NCBI GenBank assembly: GCA_963383645.1
Contig: OY726557.1
Coordinates: 151,398,860-151,462,859 of the forward strand
Direction of reading: 5' to 3'
Source of the DNA: Muscardinus avellanarius
Taxonomy: Eukaryota; Chordata; Mammalia; Rodentia; Gliridae
Length of the DNA: 64,000 nucleotides
The position numbers were made by a program, and so were the translations under genes. Of this stretch, positions 47,959 through 60,792 are shown piece by piece (the stretch's first letter is position 1; the number at the start of each line of letters is the position of its first letter). The notes beneath the pieces were generated by a model that saw only the letters and a list, made by a program, of their open reading frames with translations, searched no databases and was not told the origin of the DNA.

Positions 47959-48210
47959 AGGCCAGGTGTGGTGGTGCATCTTGTAATCCCAGCATTCAGG
48001 AAGCTGAGAGCAGAGGATCATGGTTCTCGGACAGCCTCAGCTACTTAACAAGGCCATTTTCAACTCTGTGAGACTCTGTTTCAAAAACTTCTAAAAAATA
48101 TAAAATAGGACTAGGAATGTAGCTCGGAGGTAGAATGCCCCTGGGTTCCATCCCCAGTACCACACACAAAAAAAATAATTAATAATAATGATAATAATAA
48201 TAATAATAAA
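47959..48210 (+). mobile_element. SINE type 3/4 with AAT repeat tail
   Basis: GGCCAGGTGTGGTGGTGC, GACTAGGAATGTAGCTCGG, AAT units 48176-48210. Confidence 0.85.
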
Positions 48211-48223
48211 AACAAACGGAAGA

Positions 48224-48510
48224 GAAGCCAGGTATAGTGGCACATGTGTGTAATCTCTGTACTTAAAGAGGCTGAGTCAGGAGGCTCACACATTCAAAGC
48301 CAACCTCAGCAACTTCAGGAGGCTCTCAGCAACTTGGTGAGACCGCGTTCCCAAATAAAGATAATAAAATGAGCTGAGAGTGTAGATCTGAGGTAGAATG
48401 CTCCTAAATTCACTCCCCAGGACCATTTAAAAAAAAAAAAAAAAAAAAGGCAGGATGTAGCTCGGAGGTAGAATGCCTCTTCCTGGGTTCAATTCCCAAT
48501 AACAAACCAA
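48224..48510 (+). mobile_element. SINE type 4 then ID copy
   Basis: Dimer to 48448; ID 48449-48510 (GCAGGATGTAGCTCGGAGG). Confidence 0.75.
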
Positions 48511-48561
48511 AAACAACCCCCTCAAAATTATGTAACTAACACATACTCTAAACATTTGTAG

Positions 48562-48993
48562 TTTTTTTGTTTTGTTTTTCTGGTGCTGGGGATTGAGCCC
48601 AGGGGCATTCCACCTCTGAGCTACACCCTCAGCCCAATTTTTATTATTTTGAAATGGAGTCTAAGTTGCGGAGGTCCTCACTAAGTAGCTGAGGCTGGCC
48701 CTGAACCTGGATCCTCCTGTCTCAGCCCAGTAATAGGATTACAAGTGTGCACTACCAGGCCCCATTTGTAGGTTTTTGTTTTTGTTTTGTTTTTGCAGTA
48801 CTGGGGATGGAATCCAGGGGCATTCCAACTCCAAGCTATACCCCCCAGCCCTATTTTTTTATTCCTTTTTTGAAACAGGGTCTAAATTGCAGAGGGCCTC
48901 ACTTAAGTAGCTGAAGCTGGCCTAGAACTGTGGTCCTCCTGACTCAGCCTACCGAATCCTGGGATTACAAGTGTACGCCACCAGACCCAGCTT
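48562..48993 (-). mobile_element. Two antisense SINEs at one target site
   Basis: 48562-48762 and 48772-48993, with CATTTGTAG before, between and after them. Confidence 0.9.
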
Positions 48994-49117
48994 CATTTGT
49001 AGTTTTTTTTAATGGCAATTCATCTAAATGACTTTCTACTACTATTAAATATGGCTTCTGCATCTTTTATAGACAACTAGTGAAAGGTTTCTAAATAGGA
49101 AATGTTGGTTGATTGGT

Positions 49118-49290
49118 TTTATAGTACTAAGGATTGAACTCAGATGGCATTCTACCTGGGGGAGTTATACCCCCAGCCTGATTTTACCCAATTTTACCCA
49201 AATTCAAGATCAGCTGAGGCTGATCTTGAATTTGTGATGCCTCCCAAGTACTGGGATTACAAGTGTGGGCCACCATACTCATCTAAATAT
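49118..49290 (-). mobile_element. SINE type 4, rearranged
   Basis: ID half, repeated ATTTTACCCA, then B1 containing a perfect palindrome (49201-49232). Confidence 0.75.
49201..49232. repeat. Perfect 14-bp palindrome, 4-base loop
   Basis: AATTCAAGATCAGC, TGAG, GCTGATCTTGAATT. Confidence 0.95.
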
Positions 49291-49328
49291 TGGATTTTAA
49301 AACTTAATTTCTAAAAGGTCATGGCAGA

Positions 49329-49412
49329 AGCTAGAGGTGTATGTAGCTTTATAGCAGAGCACAAGCTTATAATGAGAGGCCTTGGGTTCAACTCACAGAA
49401 ATAAATAAATAA
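49329..49412 (+). mobile_element. ID element
   Basis: GCAGAGCACAAGCTTATAATG, TTGGGTTCAACTCACAG, AAAT tail. Confidence 0.6.
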
Positions 49413-49799
49413 ATGATCAAGACAGCACAGTATGAGTGCTTTTCCCAGTTGTAAACATTCCATGTGTAAAACAAAACCAAAAAAGTAATGTACATTTTGT
49501 CAAATAGTTAAATATTTTTTCTAGGCAAACTCTTGAAAAACAAGCCTTTGTCATTTTTTCACTATAAATGAATTCCACAAATAAATCAGTCATCACAAGT
49601 TATACAACTTTTAGTGAATTCGAAAGTTTTAGAAGCACCCAAATGTTCTTAAAAGCTATCTAATGAATGGAATGAAAAACCAGCCCTCTTTGTACCTAGC
49701 AGATAAAGATGTTATCAGTCCAATTACAATATAACTTAAGAACTCACAGGCATATTTACAACTATACAATAGAAAAATTCTTCACTCAGATCCCAAAGA

Positions 49800-49915
49800 T
49801 TAGAGTTTCAGTCCAAGGGGAATAGTGTAATGCCGAACAAGTACCATAACCTCTGTGGACCTCAGTATTTTCTTTTATAAAATAGCCTTTTTCATATTTG
49901 AAAAATGGGACTGAA
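49800..49915 (+). mobile_element. MIR fragment (YAP1 intron 1)
   Basis: Resembles the MIR core: ACCATAACCTCTGTGGACC, then TCAGTATTTTCTTTTATAAAA. Confidence 0.55.
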
Positions 49916-49986
49916 CCTAAGAATTTAGATTCAACAGTTTGTGAATAGTATTTACAACCCAGACTCATATCATCTATAATATAGTG

Positions 49987-50197
49987 GGGTTTTTTGTTTT
50001 TGTTTTTTTTGTTTTGTTTTTTGGTGGTGGTGGTACTAGGGTTCCTGGAAACCCTTCTACCTCCGGGCTACACTCTCAGACCTATTTACATTTTTATTTG
50101 GAAACAGGGTCTCTTAAGCCAGAGAGGCTGGCTTCGAACCTGCGCATCTCTGCCTCCCAAACGCGGGGATTGCAAGCATGCGCCACCACGCCCAGCT
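49987..50197 (-). mobile_element. SINE type 1
   Basis: GGTTCCTGGAAACCC, short B1 middle; AATATAGTG target duplication. Confidence 0.9.
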
Positions 50198-50253
50198 AAT
50201 ATAGTGTTTAAATTCCTTATTAGAATTAGGATTTATCAAATATTTATAATTTT

Positions 50254-50752
50254 GTCTGATGTGATGGCACATGCCTGTTTCAAAACAAAAAATCAGCAGG
50301 GCGTGGTGGTGCAGGCTTGTAATCCCCGTGCTTGGGAGACTGAGACAGGAGGTTTGCACAGGTTCGAAGCCAGCCTCAGCTACTTAGTGAGGCTCTCAGC
50401 AACTTAGTGAGACCCTGTTTCCAAATAAAAATATAAAATAGGTCTGGGAGTATAGCCCGGAGGTAGAAAACCCCTGGGTTCCACCCCCCCAGTACCACCA
50501 AAAAATTAAAATTAAAATTAAAAATAAAGAGGGCTGGGGAGTAGCCAGGCTTGGTGGTGCATGCCTGTAATCCTTGTACTTTGGGAGACTGAAACAAGAG
50601 GATTGCATGTTCGAGGCCAGACTCAGCAACTCCGCAAGGTTCTCAACAAGTAAACAAAACCTTGTTTTCATATAAAAATTAAAATCGGTATGGGGGTGTA
50701 GCTCAGAGATAGAATTACCCTGGTTTCGATCCCAAGTAACCCCCACACACAC
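50254..50752 (+). mobile_element. B1 remnant, SINE type 2, SINE type 4
   Basis: 50254-50292 remnant; 50293-50503 type 2 with AAATTA tail; 50543-50752 type 4. Confidence 0.8.
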
Positions 50753-50929
50753 AAATGCAAAAAAAAAAAAAAAATTAGAACTTCATAGATTCATATAGGC
50801 AAGAAAAGAAACAAGGACTCAGCAACTATTTATGTCTTAAAGTCATGTAAGTTTTTGAGTTTCCAATCATTAGCAGAAATAAAAATTAAAATTTCAGATC
50901 TACGACACTCAGTTAAAAAAAAATTAAAA

Positions 50930-51129
50930 GCTTGTAGTCCCAGCATTTGGGAGGCTGAGACAGGAGGATCACTGTTTACAGCCAGCCTCAGCTAAGTGAG
51001 GCCCTTTGCAACTCAGTGAGACCCTGTTTCAAAAGGAAGAATAAAAAACAGGCCTGGGGGTATGGCTTGGAGGCAGAATGCCCCTGAGTTCTGTTCCCAG
51101 TATAGCCAAAAAAAAAAAAAAAAAAAAAA
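50930..51129 (+). mobile_element. SINE type 3/4, 5'-truncated
   Basis: Starts AGCTTGTAGTCCCAGC; AAATTAAAAGC at both ends. Confidence 0.85.
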
Positions 51130-51779
51130 TTAAAAGCCAAACTACAGAGGATTATGAATATGTATATAAAAACTTCTGAATATAAATTCTTGTGTAACAA
51201 TGTACTAAAAGAATAAGTACACTTTTCAGTTTCAATTCGTCTGGGCTTACAGATGCCACAAAATGGGAAGGGAGTTCAAATCTATGTATACTTTCAAAGC
51301 ATATTGCGTAACTAGCAGCATCCCCATGTAGTCTATCGGGTACGTGCCAATATACCCAGAGCGAGTCCAAGAAACTCACTTCCAGAGGTCAAGAGAAAAG
51401 AGCGTACCCAAGTCTACTTCTAATAAACTGCGGAGGCAAGAAACTAAATGAGTTTTCCTTCCTCCTCCTTAACCCAGGTTTTTGTCACGGTCAGAGAGCT
51501 CTGCTGCGTTCCAAAACCCCTCGGTCTGCAAGTGAAAATACAACAGGCCTGCAAATCGGAGGGGGACGAGAGTGGGGGCGGTGACTCTTCCTTCCACTCA
51601 AATTACAGCCCAAGTGGGTAACTACACTGCAGATTTGGAAAACCAATTAACTTTTGGGCAAAGTTCCTGTGTTGGTTTAGCCTGAAGCTAGTTCTGAAAA
51701 AAAAGAAAGAAAAGAAAAGAAAAGAAAAGCTAGAGAACCCGCACAGGACTATCGGAATGTCGATTCTTCCCTAACAAAT

Positions 51780-53059
<1,280 letters not shown>

Positions 53060-53060
<1 letters not shown>

Positions 53061-53850
53061 TGTGTCTTTATTGAAACTCAAACATGACTTAAAAGTGAAA
53101 ATCCTGACTTTTTAGCACTGAAACTTGCAACGTGGTCGTTGGAAACTTCAGCAACGACAAACACAAAAAGGAAGCAGTGCTTCACTTCAGTTGCAAGCAT
53201 TCCTCTCCGCTTATCTTTGGTCCTGGAGGTGCTGGGAGCCTTGCCTCTTGGTTATGCCCGCGCCTGGCACCGGGTGAGCACCGTGAACGCGGTGTAGAGT
53301 AAGAAATAAATGGGCGAGGAGGCTGCCTTAAGCGCCTCGTTCTCGCGTCGGTGTCTTAACGTGAAAGGAGTCCATTTGGAATCGCTCAGAAACAATGAGA
53401 GAAAAAAAATTTAAGCCGTACACCTTTAAGAAGCAACTTCATCCAGATGAAATTCATGTACCATCGTTTTGTCTGTTTAACAATTCAATGTTTTTAAAGT
53501 CTATCCACGGGATTGTTCGCAGTGATGTTCGCTCTGATTTTAAACCCACTAGCCCTTTCTAAAGAAATCTGGATTCTTATTTTAATGGTTTTTAAATGCA
53601 ATGCTAGTGAAACCGAGGTAATAAAAAGGATTAAGCAAGGAAATGGCCCCTGAGCAAAAGATAATCTTTCTCCAGCCAGGACATGCCCGGGAGAGTTCTA
53701 AGGAGAAATCATATTGTTTGGGGTAGTAGGGCTGGGCCAGCAGGCTTCAGACTCAGATTTTAATCAACCACTCTGAACCCCTAATTTCCTGTTTGAAGAA
53801 AGGAATTGGTATAAATGACCCCCATGACTGCCTCTTGGATTTATTCCTAC
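53060..53850. other. Repeat-free YAP1 upstream flank
   Basis: No repeats recognised; a further CATTCCT lies at 53198-53204. Confidence 0.5.
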
Positions 53851-53859
53851 TCCACCCCA

Positions 53860-54118
53860 AAATTTCAAGTGCATTTAGCCACAGACTCATAGGATCTGGA
53901 GTTACAGAGTTTTGAGTTCGGGTCCCAGTTCTGTCATTTACCAGCCGTGGAACATTGGACAAGTTATTTATTTCCTTTTCTTTAATATTGGCGTCAGGGG
54001 TAATAACACCTACCTCATACATTGTTGAGGTGTTAAATGAGTCAATGGATATAAAGTACTTAGCCCAGTTTTTGACATATGTTGGGTTCTGAATAAATGT
54101 CAGCTATCATCTTGTCCT
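53860..54118 (+). mobile_element. MIR
   Basis: GGTCCCAGTTCTGTCATTTACCAG, then a CACCTACCTCATACATTGTTG stretch and TTCTGAATAAATGTCAGC; a near full-length MIR in the YAP1 upstream flank. Confidence 0.85.
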
Positions 54119-54280
54119 ATGTTTACAGAATGCTTCACAAGTTCAACATAGCCTCGCCTTTGCGGTGGCCCTTACTAAAAACAGCCTTGGGAACCCTTTG
54201 GCATGCCCTTCCTCTTGAGTTTAATAATCAAACCACACAAAACCTTTGGGCAAAAACTATACATTAAAAACTTCAACTGA

Positions 54281-55223
54281 GGCAGGGCGTAGTGGCGCAC
54301 GCGAAACCAATTCCAGCATTTGGGAGGCGGAGAGGATCAAGGTTCAAGGACAACCTCAACTACTTAGTGAGGCTCCTTGCAACTCAGTGAGACCCTGTTT
54401 CAAAAATAAGCCGGGTGTGGTGGTGCATGCTTGTAATCCCAGCATTCAGGAGGTTGAGACCAGAGGATCAGGGTTCGTGAACAGCCTCAGCTACTTAGTG
54501 AGGCCCTCCGCAACTTAGTGAGACGGTGTTTCAAAATAAAGAATAAAAAATAGGGCAGGGAGTGTAGCTTGGAGGTCAAATGCCCCTAGGTTCCATCCCC
54601 AGACCTGCAAAAAATAAAATAAAATCATAAAAACTTAGGATACGGTGAAACATGCCTTTAATACCAGCAACTTGAGAGGCTAAGGCAGGAGGATCACGAG
54701 TTCAAAGCCAGCCTGAACAATTTATCAAGACCGTGTTTAAAAATAAAAAACAAAACTGGGCATGGTGGCACATGCTTGTAATCCCAATACTTAGGAGGCT
54801 CAGACAGGAGGATTGCAGGTTCAAAGCCAGCCTCGGCAATTTAGCAAGGCCCTCCACAACTTAGACCCTGTTTCCAAATAAGAAATAAAATCTGGCTGGG
54901 GGGTAGAATGCCTCTGGGTTCAATCCCCAGTAACCAAAGAGAAGAAAGAGAGAGAGCGAAAGAAAAGAAAGGGAGAGAAAGAAAGAGAAAAAAAGAAAGA
55001 AGAAAGAGAAAGAAAGAAAGAAAGGAAAAGAAAGAAAGAACAAGCTGAGTGTGGTGGCACATGCCTATAATCCCAGTACTTATGAAAGTGAGACAGGAGG
55101 ATCCCAGGTTTGCAGCCAGCTCCAGCAACACAAACTCATTGAGACCTGTTTCAAAATAAACAATAAAATAGAAAATAGAATTGGGGGTGAACACCCTTGG
55201 GTTCAATCTCCACTAACACACAC

Positions 55224-55275
<52 letters not shown>

Positions 55276-55327
55276 TATGCAGGGAAGTTGTGGAATGCCC
55301 CTGGGTTCAACCCTCAGTACCACACAT
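54281..55327 (+). mobile_element. Array of five SINE units with GAAA and AC repeats
   Basis: 54282-54409 B1 half; 54410-54626 type 3; 54638-54752 B1 half; 54754-54940 dimer; GAAA run 54941-55040; 55043-55217 dimer; AC run 55216-55272; ID remnant 55273-55327. Confidence 0.8.
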
Positions 55328-55342
55328 AAAAACTTCAACTGA

Positions 55343-55536
55343 CCAGGCGTGGTGGCGCACACTTGTAACCCAGCGCTTGGGAGGCTGAAATAGGAGGATC
55401 ACACAGGTTCAAAGCCAGTCTCAGCTACTCAGTGAGGTGCTCAGCAACTTAGTGAGACCCTGTTTCCAAAAACAATATAAAATCGGTCTAGGAGCATAGC
55501 CCAGAGGCAGAAAAGCCCCTAGGTTCCACCCCAGTA

Positions 55537-55574
<38 letters not shown>
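55343..55574 (+). mobile_element. SINE type 2 with CA tail
   Basis: CCAGGCGTGGTGGCGCAC; CA units from 55537; AAACTTCAACTGA on both sides. Confidence 0.9.
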
Positions 55575-55579
<5 letters not shown>

Positions 55580-55587
55580 TCAACTGA

Positions 55588-56434
55588 AATAAAATTTCAT
55601 GAACCAAGTGATTGAAATCTGGGGTTTTAATAGAGGCTGTCCCTTAGCTAGAGCATTTATTACTCTGAATACTCTAATTAAAGGACATAAAACACAGTAG
55701 AGTTTGCTTTGTTCAATATTATTTCACCTGCCATTAAATAGAGAACAAAATTACTTTGATAAGTGGTTCAAAAGGCTTTGGAGAATGACTTTACGTTCTG
55801 TGTGTCTGTATCATCAACCAAGATTTTGTTACTTACTGCTCCTCGCCTCTAAAATTTCAGTAACAGGTTAGAAAGGGACAAAGAAAGGGGACCCTTTATC
55901 CCCTTTCTTGCTCCTTTACCCGCTTTTGGGGCCATTATCAGGTTGCGGCACCTTGAAATGGAAGGCATCATAGGAAGATCCACTTTTATCCTGGATCGTT
56001 ATCAGTGACTATGGAGACATCTCAAAACAGTCCTTGCTCTGGCCTCCCAGGCCCCCAAGGACACCAAGAAGGACAAGGAGGAGGAAGAGGAGCCGAGGCT
56101 GCCCAGGGGACGGCACAGGTGGGACGGATAGAGGAGTAGATATGCCATCTGTACATTGCAACCTAAACAAAGTGCGGCAAAGTTCTAAAAAATGAGTCTT
56201 ACAGTTACTTGACCCTTCAACTGATTAGGGTCCAACGGCGGGCCTTCACCTTCACACCACTCTAGCCACCTGTTCCAAGTCTCCACGCTGTCATCATCCA
56301 GAGACACTTCAGTTGTGAGATCACACTGTTAGGACATTCTCTGGATAGCCTTTGGCTCTGTGGTCTCCCTGCTCACACCTCCTTTCTCATTCACCTTTCC
56401 CTTCTGGACTCTGTCCCTTCCTCTTTTCACTCTG
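55588..56434. other. Unique block with an exon-like segment
   Basis: Mostly unremarkable; 56051-56118 is flanked by CCTCCCAG and GTGGGA and reads APKDTKKDKEEEEEP in one frame. No protein recognised. Confidence 0.3.
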
Positions 56435-56540
56435 CTATGGTTTGAATGTTTGTATAGCTCTAAAATTCATGTTAAACCTTAGCCCATTAGGCTCTGAGTT
56501 TTCAGTTCCATGAATATTTCATTGAAATTGACACAGGTGC
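56435..56540 (+). mobile_element. Possible LTR (MaLR-like) relic
   Basis: CTATGGTTTGAATGTTTGT and AAAATTCATGTTAAACCTTAG resemble a MaLR LTR start; a similar piece (GATGGAGCCTTTAAGAAATAA) lies at 57190-57256. Confidence 0.35.
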
Positions 56541-56574
56541 ATTCAAGTAAGTCAGAAATCGTAACCTAGAGCTT

Positions 56575-56612
56575 ATATATATATGTATATGTATATGTAT
56601 ATATATATATTA
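56575..56612. repeat. TA/TATG repeat
   Basis: Alternating TATATATG units. Confidence 0.85.
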
Positions 56613-56681
56613 ATTAAATAGATTATAATCATTATAGTATAAAATTCTATTATATATTTTTGTTAGATATTCTAGACTTGG

Positions 56682-56925
56682 TTTTTTTTGTTTTGGCAGT
56701 ACTGGGGATTGAACCCAGGGGTGTCCTACCTCTGAGCTACATCCCCAGCCCTATTTCATTTTTTATTTTGATACAGAATCTTGCTAAGTTGTTGAAGGGC
56801 TTACCTAAATTGCTGAGGCTGGCCTGGAAACTGTGATCCTCCTGTCTCAGCCTCCCAAGTACTGGAATTATAGGAATGCACCATCATGCCCAGCTTCTAT
56901 ACTATAAGGGTTTTTGTTTTGTATT

Positions 56926-56975
<50 letters not shown>

Positions 56976-57148
56976 TGTGTGTGTTGAACCCAGAGACATT
57001 CTACCCCTGCATTCCACCTTGGGCCAGATTTTATTTTTGTTTTTAAACAGGGTGTCACTAAGTTGCCAAGGCTGGTCTCAAACCTGCAATCCTTCTGTCT
57101 CAGCCTCCCAAGTACTGGGATTACAGACATATGCCACCACTCCCAGCT
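56682..57148 (-). mobile_element. Two antisense SINEs around a TG repeat
   Basis: 56682-56896 type 4; TG repeat 56928-56984; 56984-57148 type 4 with ID mostly replaced by TG. Confidence 0.8.
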
Positions 57149-57259
57149 TTGTATTTAAATTTTTATAGATTTTCCACATCTGGGTCAATGTAACAAAATG
57201 TGTTAATCTCCAATTCATTAGTGTTAAGAGATGGAGCCTTTAAGAAATAATTAGGTTGA

Positions 57260-57454
57260 GTCCGGCATGGTGACACACACGTGTAATCCCAGTACTTGGG
57301 AGTCTGAAACAGGAAAATTACAGGTTCAAGGACAGCCTCAGCAAGCAGTGAGACTTTTGACTCTCATTAACCTAGAAAGACCATTTCAAAATAAAAATAA
57401 AATAGGACTTGGGGTGTAGATGAGAGGTAGAATGCCCCTGGGTTTGATTCCTAG

Positions 57455-57499
<45 letters not shown>
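57260..57499 (+). mobile_element. SINE type 4 with AC tail
   Basis: TCCGGCATGGTGACAC; AC units 57455-57499. Confidence 0.85.
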
Positions 57500-57502
<3 letters not shown>

Positions 57503-57573
57503 GGTAGAAAAAGTAGGAGAGGAGAGGTAAGAAGAGATTCCAGAGCTCCAATGAAGGGAGGCATGGGTTTGAA

Positions 57574-57922
57574 TTTTTTTTTTAATTGTTGTAGTGGTAG
57601 TAGTGGGATCGAACCCAGAAGCATTGTACCTTGAGCTCCACCCCACACCCCCAGCCTTTTATTTTGAAATAGGGTCTCACTAAAGTACCATGCCCTTGAA
57701 CTTGGGAGGCTTCTGTCTCAGCCTCCCAAGTGTGCCACCATACTCTACTAGGTTTGAACCTTTGTGTATGTGTGGCCCTATTTTTTATTCTTTATTTTGA
57801 AACAGGGTCTCACTGAGTTGCAAACGGCCTCACTAAGTAGCTGAGGCTGTCCATGAACTGTGATCCTCCTGTCTCAGCCTCCTGAACGCTGGGATTACAA
57901 GTGTGTGCCATCACACCCGGCT
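57574..57922 (-). mobile_element. SINE and B1 half
   Basis: 57574-57748 with truncated B1; 57776-57922 B1 half ending ATCACACCCGGC. Confidence 0.75.
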
Positions 57923-58000
57923 GAAACTCTGTAATTTAAGGGGTAAAGTTTTATTTATTTCTACTGACCAAAAGTGCTGGTTTAAAGATATATAGTCTTA

Positions 58001-58219
58001 AAGCCGTGCATGGTGGCACACGCTTGTAATCCCCGCGCTTGGGAGGCTGAGACAGGAGGATTGCACAGGTTCCAAGCCAGCCTCAACTACTTAGTGAGGC
58101 TTTCAGCAACTTAGTGAGACCCTATTTCCAAATAAAATATAAAAAAAAAGTCTGGGAGTATAGCCCGGAGGTAGAAAGCCTCTGGGTTCCACCCCCAGTA
58201 CCACCAAAAAAAAAAAAAA
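58001..58219 (+). mobile_element. SINE type 2
   Basis: TCTGGGAGTATAGCCCGG; flanks AGATATATAGTCTTAA / AGATACATAGTCTTAA. Confidence 0.9.
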
Positions 58220-58241
58220 GATACATAGTCTTAATCTTATT

Positions 58242-58242
<1 letters not shown>

Positions 58243-58280
<38 letters not shown>

Positions 58281-58366
58281 TGTAGTACTTGGGATTGAAC
58301 CCAGGGGCATACTACCTCTGAACTACATCCCCAGCCCTATTTTATTTTTATTTTGTAACAGGGTCT
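58243..58366 (-). mobile_element. TG repeat and ID half
   Basis: TG 58243-58283, then GTACTTGGGATTGAACCC; B1 half absent. Confidence 0.8.
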
Positions 58367-58439
58367 CGCGCACACATGTGCATATGTGTTTTGCTGAAAC
58401 GTCCCTAGTCGTTCTGACCTTCCCAGGGACATCAGACAT

Positions 58440-58760
58440 TTCTCAGCTCACACCTCAGTTTTTGGCTTGTCTCCCAGGCTCCATCCAGCCTTTCCTGTTC
58501 CTATCAATCTTTGATTACACACCCATTTCCCTCAACTGCCCTTTTCACCCTTGCTCACCCACTCCAAGTCATAGTAAAGCTCCATTGTGTGTCATGTGCT
58601 AACATCCACCAGGTCAAAGTTGACAGCAATGACTTACTCTTGCTTGACATTTATACTGTTCCCAAGCCTTCCACATACACTCTCAACCTTCCATCTGGAA
58701 TGCAGAGCCTTCAATTCGCTGTTGCCGTTCTATTTCACAAGATTGCTTCTTCTTAAATAT
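58440..58760 (+). mobile_element. Possible L2 relic
   Basis: C/T-rich L2-like wording: CTGTTCCCAAGCCTTCCAC, CATCTGGAATGCAGAG. No coding match recognised. Confidence 0.4.
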
Positions 58761-59106
58761 ATTAGGTAGATCTGAAAATTTCTAAAACTGGGAACCCGAG
58801 CGTCTCCTTCCATCCATTAACAAACACTGTGGGCTTCGGGTCCAAATATACATCTGGAATGCATCCACTTCCCTCCATAGATTAGTGTGCTAAGGCTGTC
58901 ATAACAAAGTACTGCAGGCTGGGTGGCTTGAACAACAGAGAATGTTCTCATAGTCCTGGAGGATAGAAAGTTTGAGGCCAAGTTTTCAACAGTTCTAGTT
59001 TCTTCTAAGGCTTCTTTCCTTGGCTTGTACATGACCATCTTCTAATTTCTTTATGTGATTTTCCTTCTGTCCTCTAACCTCTTCCTTTTGTAAAAACACC
59101 AATCAG

Positions 59107-59229
59107 AATTGGGCATAGTGGTATACACCTGTAATTCTAGTACTTGAGAGGCTATAACAGTAGGATTGCAAGTTTGAGGACAGCCTCAGGAATTTAACAA
59201 AACTTTCAGTAACCTAGAAAGACCTTGTT

Positions 59230-59273
<44 letters not shown>

Positions 59274-59581
59274 ACATATATGTATATGATACTGGGGATT
59301 GAACTCAGGAACATTTTAACTCTTAACTACATCCCCATCCCTATTTTATTTTTTATTTTGAAACAGGGCCTTACTAAGTTGTGGAGGGCCTCACTAAGAA
59401 ATTGTTGAGGCCGGCCTTGAACCTGTGATCCTCCTGCCTTAGCCTCCCAAATTCTGGAATTACAGGTGTGTGCCATCATGCCTGGCTGCCTCTGTTTAAA
59501 AAAATAAATAAAAAAGGGCTGGAGGTATAGCTCAGAAGTAAAATGACCCTGGGTTCAACCCCCAGCACCCCCCCCCCACAA
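59107..59581. mobile_element. Minus SINE inserted in a plus SINE, with TG repeat
   Basis: Outer plus 59107-59234 and 59500-59581; TG 59235-59271; inner minus 59288-59487. Confidence 0.8.
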
Positions 59582-59708
59582 AATGTCAGTCAGTATCTAC
59601 TCAGATGGTTCTACCTATGACCTTATTTCGCCTCACTTACTTCTATCAAGGCCCTATCTCCAAATAAGGCTGCCTTCTAAGGACTTCAACATAGAAATCT
59701 GGGGAGGA

Positions 59709-59935
59709 GAGCTGGGTGTGGTGGCACACGCTTGTAATCCCAGGACTTGGAAGGCTGAGACAGGAGGACCAGGGCTTGCGGACAGCCTCAGCTACTCAGC
59801 CAGGCCCTCCACGACTTAATGAAATCTTGTTTCAAAATAAAGAATAAAAAATAGGACTGGGGATATAGCTCAGAGGTACAATGCCCCTGGGCTCAATTCC
59901 CAGTACTGCAAAAACAAAACAAAACAAAACAAAAA
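59709..59935 (+). mobile_element. SINE type 3/4
   Basis: GAGCTGGGTGTGGTGGCAC; AAACA tail; AAATCTGGGGAG target duplication. Confidence 0.9.
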
Positions 59936-60114
59936 TCTGGGGAGCAGACGCAGTTCACCCCCTCCTGCTCCATCCTCACTGACTCTAACCTGCCCAAGCT
60001 GCCTTCATCTGTCATTAGACCAAGATGCCAGTTTCCTGCTTCCTCATGTCCTCTTGGGTTCATGGGTCACACATTATCCACAGTGGTCTTTTTTTTTTTT
60101 CTTTTTCTGAAAAT

Positions 60115-60512
60115 GCCAGGGGCATTTTACCTCAGAGCTACACCCCCAGCCCTATATTTTTTATTCTTTATTTTAGGTTTTTTTTTTTTTTTTGGTGGTA
60201 ATGGGGTTCCTGGAAACCCTTCTACCTCCGGGCTACACTCCCAGACCTATTTTTTATATATATTTTTGGAAACAAGGTCTCTTAAACCAGTGAGGCTGGC
60301 TTCGAACCTGCGCGATCCTCCTGTCTCTGCCTCCCAAGCGCGGGGATTACAAGCGTGCGCCACCACGCCCGGCTTTTATTCTTTATTTTAAAACAGAGTC
60401 TCACCAAATTGTGGAGGGCCTCGCTAAGTAGCTAAGGCTGGCCGAGAACCTGTGATCCTCTTGTCTCAGCCTCCCAAGTACTGGGATACAAGTGTGAACC
60501 ACCATGCCTGCC
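60115..60512 (-). mobile_element. SINE type 1 nested in an older SINE
   Basis: Inner 60173-60375 (GGTTCCTGGAAACCC); outer 60115-60172 and 60376-60512; TTTATTCTTTATTTTA duplicated. Confidence 0.9.
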
Positions 60513-60792
60513 TCCACAGCGACCTCTCGAAAAGGTCCAGTCCTCCCTTGTTAAAACTTGTTAAACCAGTGGCTTCCCGTTCTTTGGTTAAATTCCAGAC
60601 TCCTTTCATTGGCTCACAAGAGGCATGTGATCTATTTTTCTTCAATTTATGTCTCTCTTTGGGGTTAGGTCTATTATCCCAAAAGACACATCCCGAATGC
60701 TGAAATCCCTGAAATCTAAATTCATAAAGTCTAAGCCCAAAAACATCAAAATCTGGAAAATATATTCAGGAAGAAAAAAAAGTTTTTGTGGT

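Larger units (their letters stand above)
58873..59965 (+). mobile_element. Ancient mammalian interspersed repeat, split by SINEs
   Basis: GTGTGCTAAGGCTGTCATAAC, CTGGGTGGCTTGAACAACAG, CTTCTTTCCTTGGCTTG, then after SINE insertions GGCCCTATCTCCAAATAAGG and GACTTCAACATAGAAATC. I know the family as a common mammalian repeat but not its catalogue name. Pieces: 58873-59106, 59582-59705, 59936-59965. Confidence 0.65.

Noticed and set aside
58114..58602. 162-residue plus-strand open frame
   Set aside because: Joins a SINE, a TG repeat, an ID half and L2-like sequence; no coherent protein.
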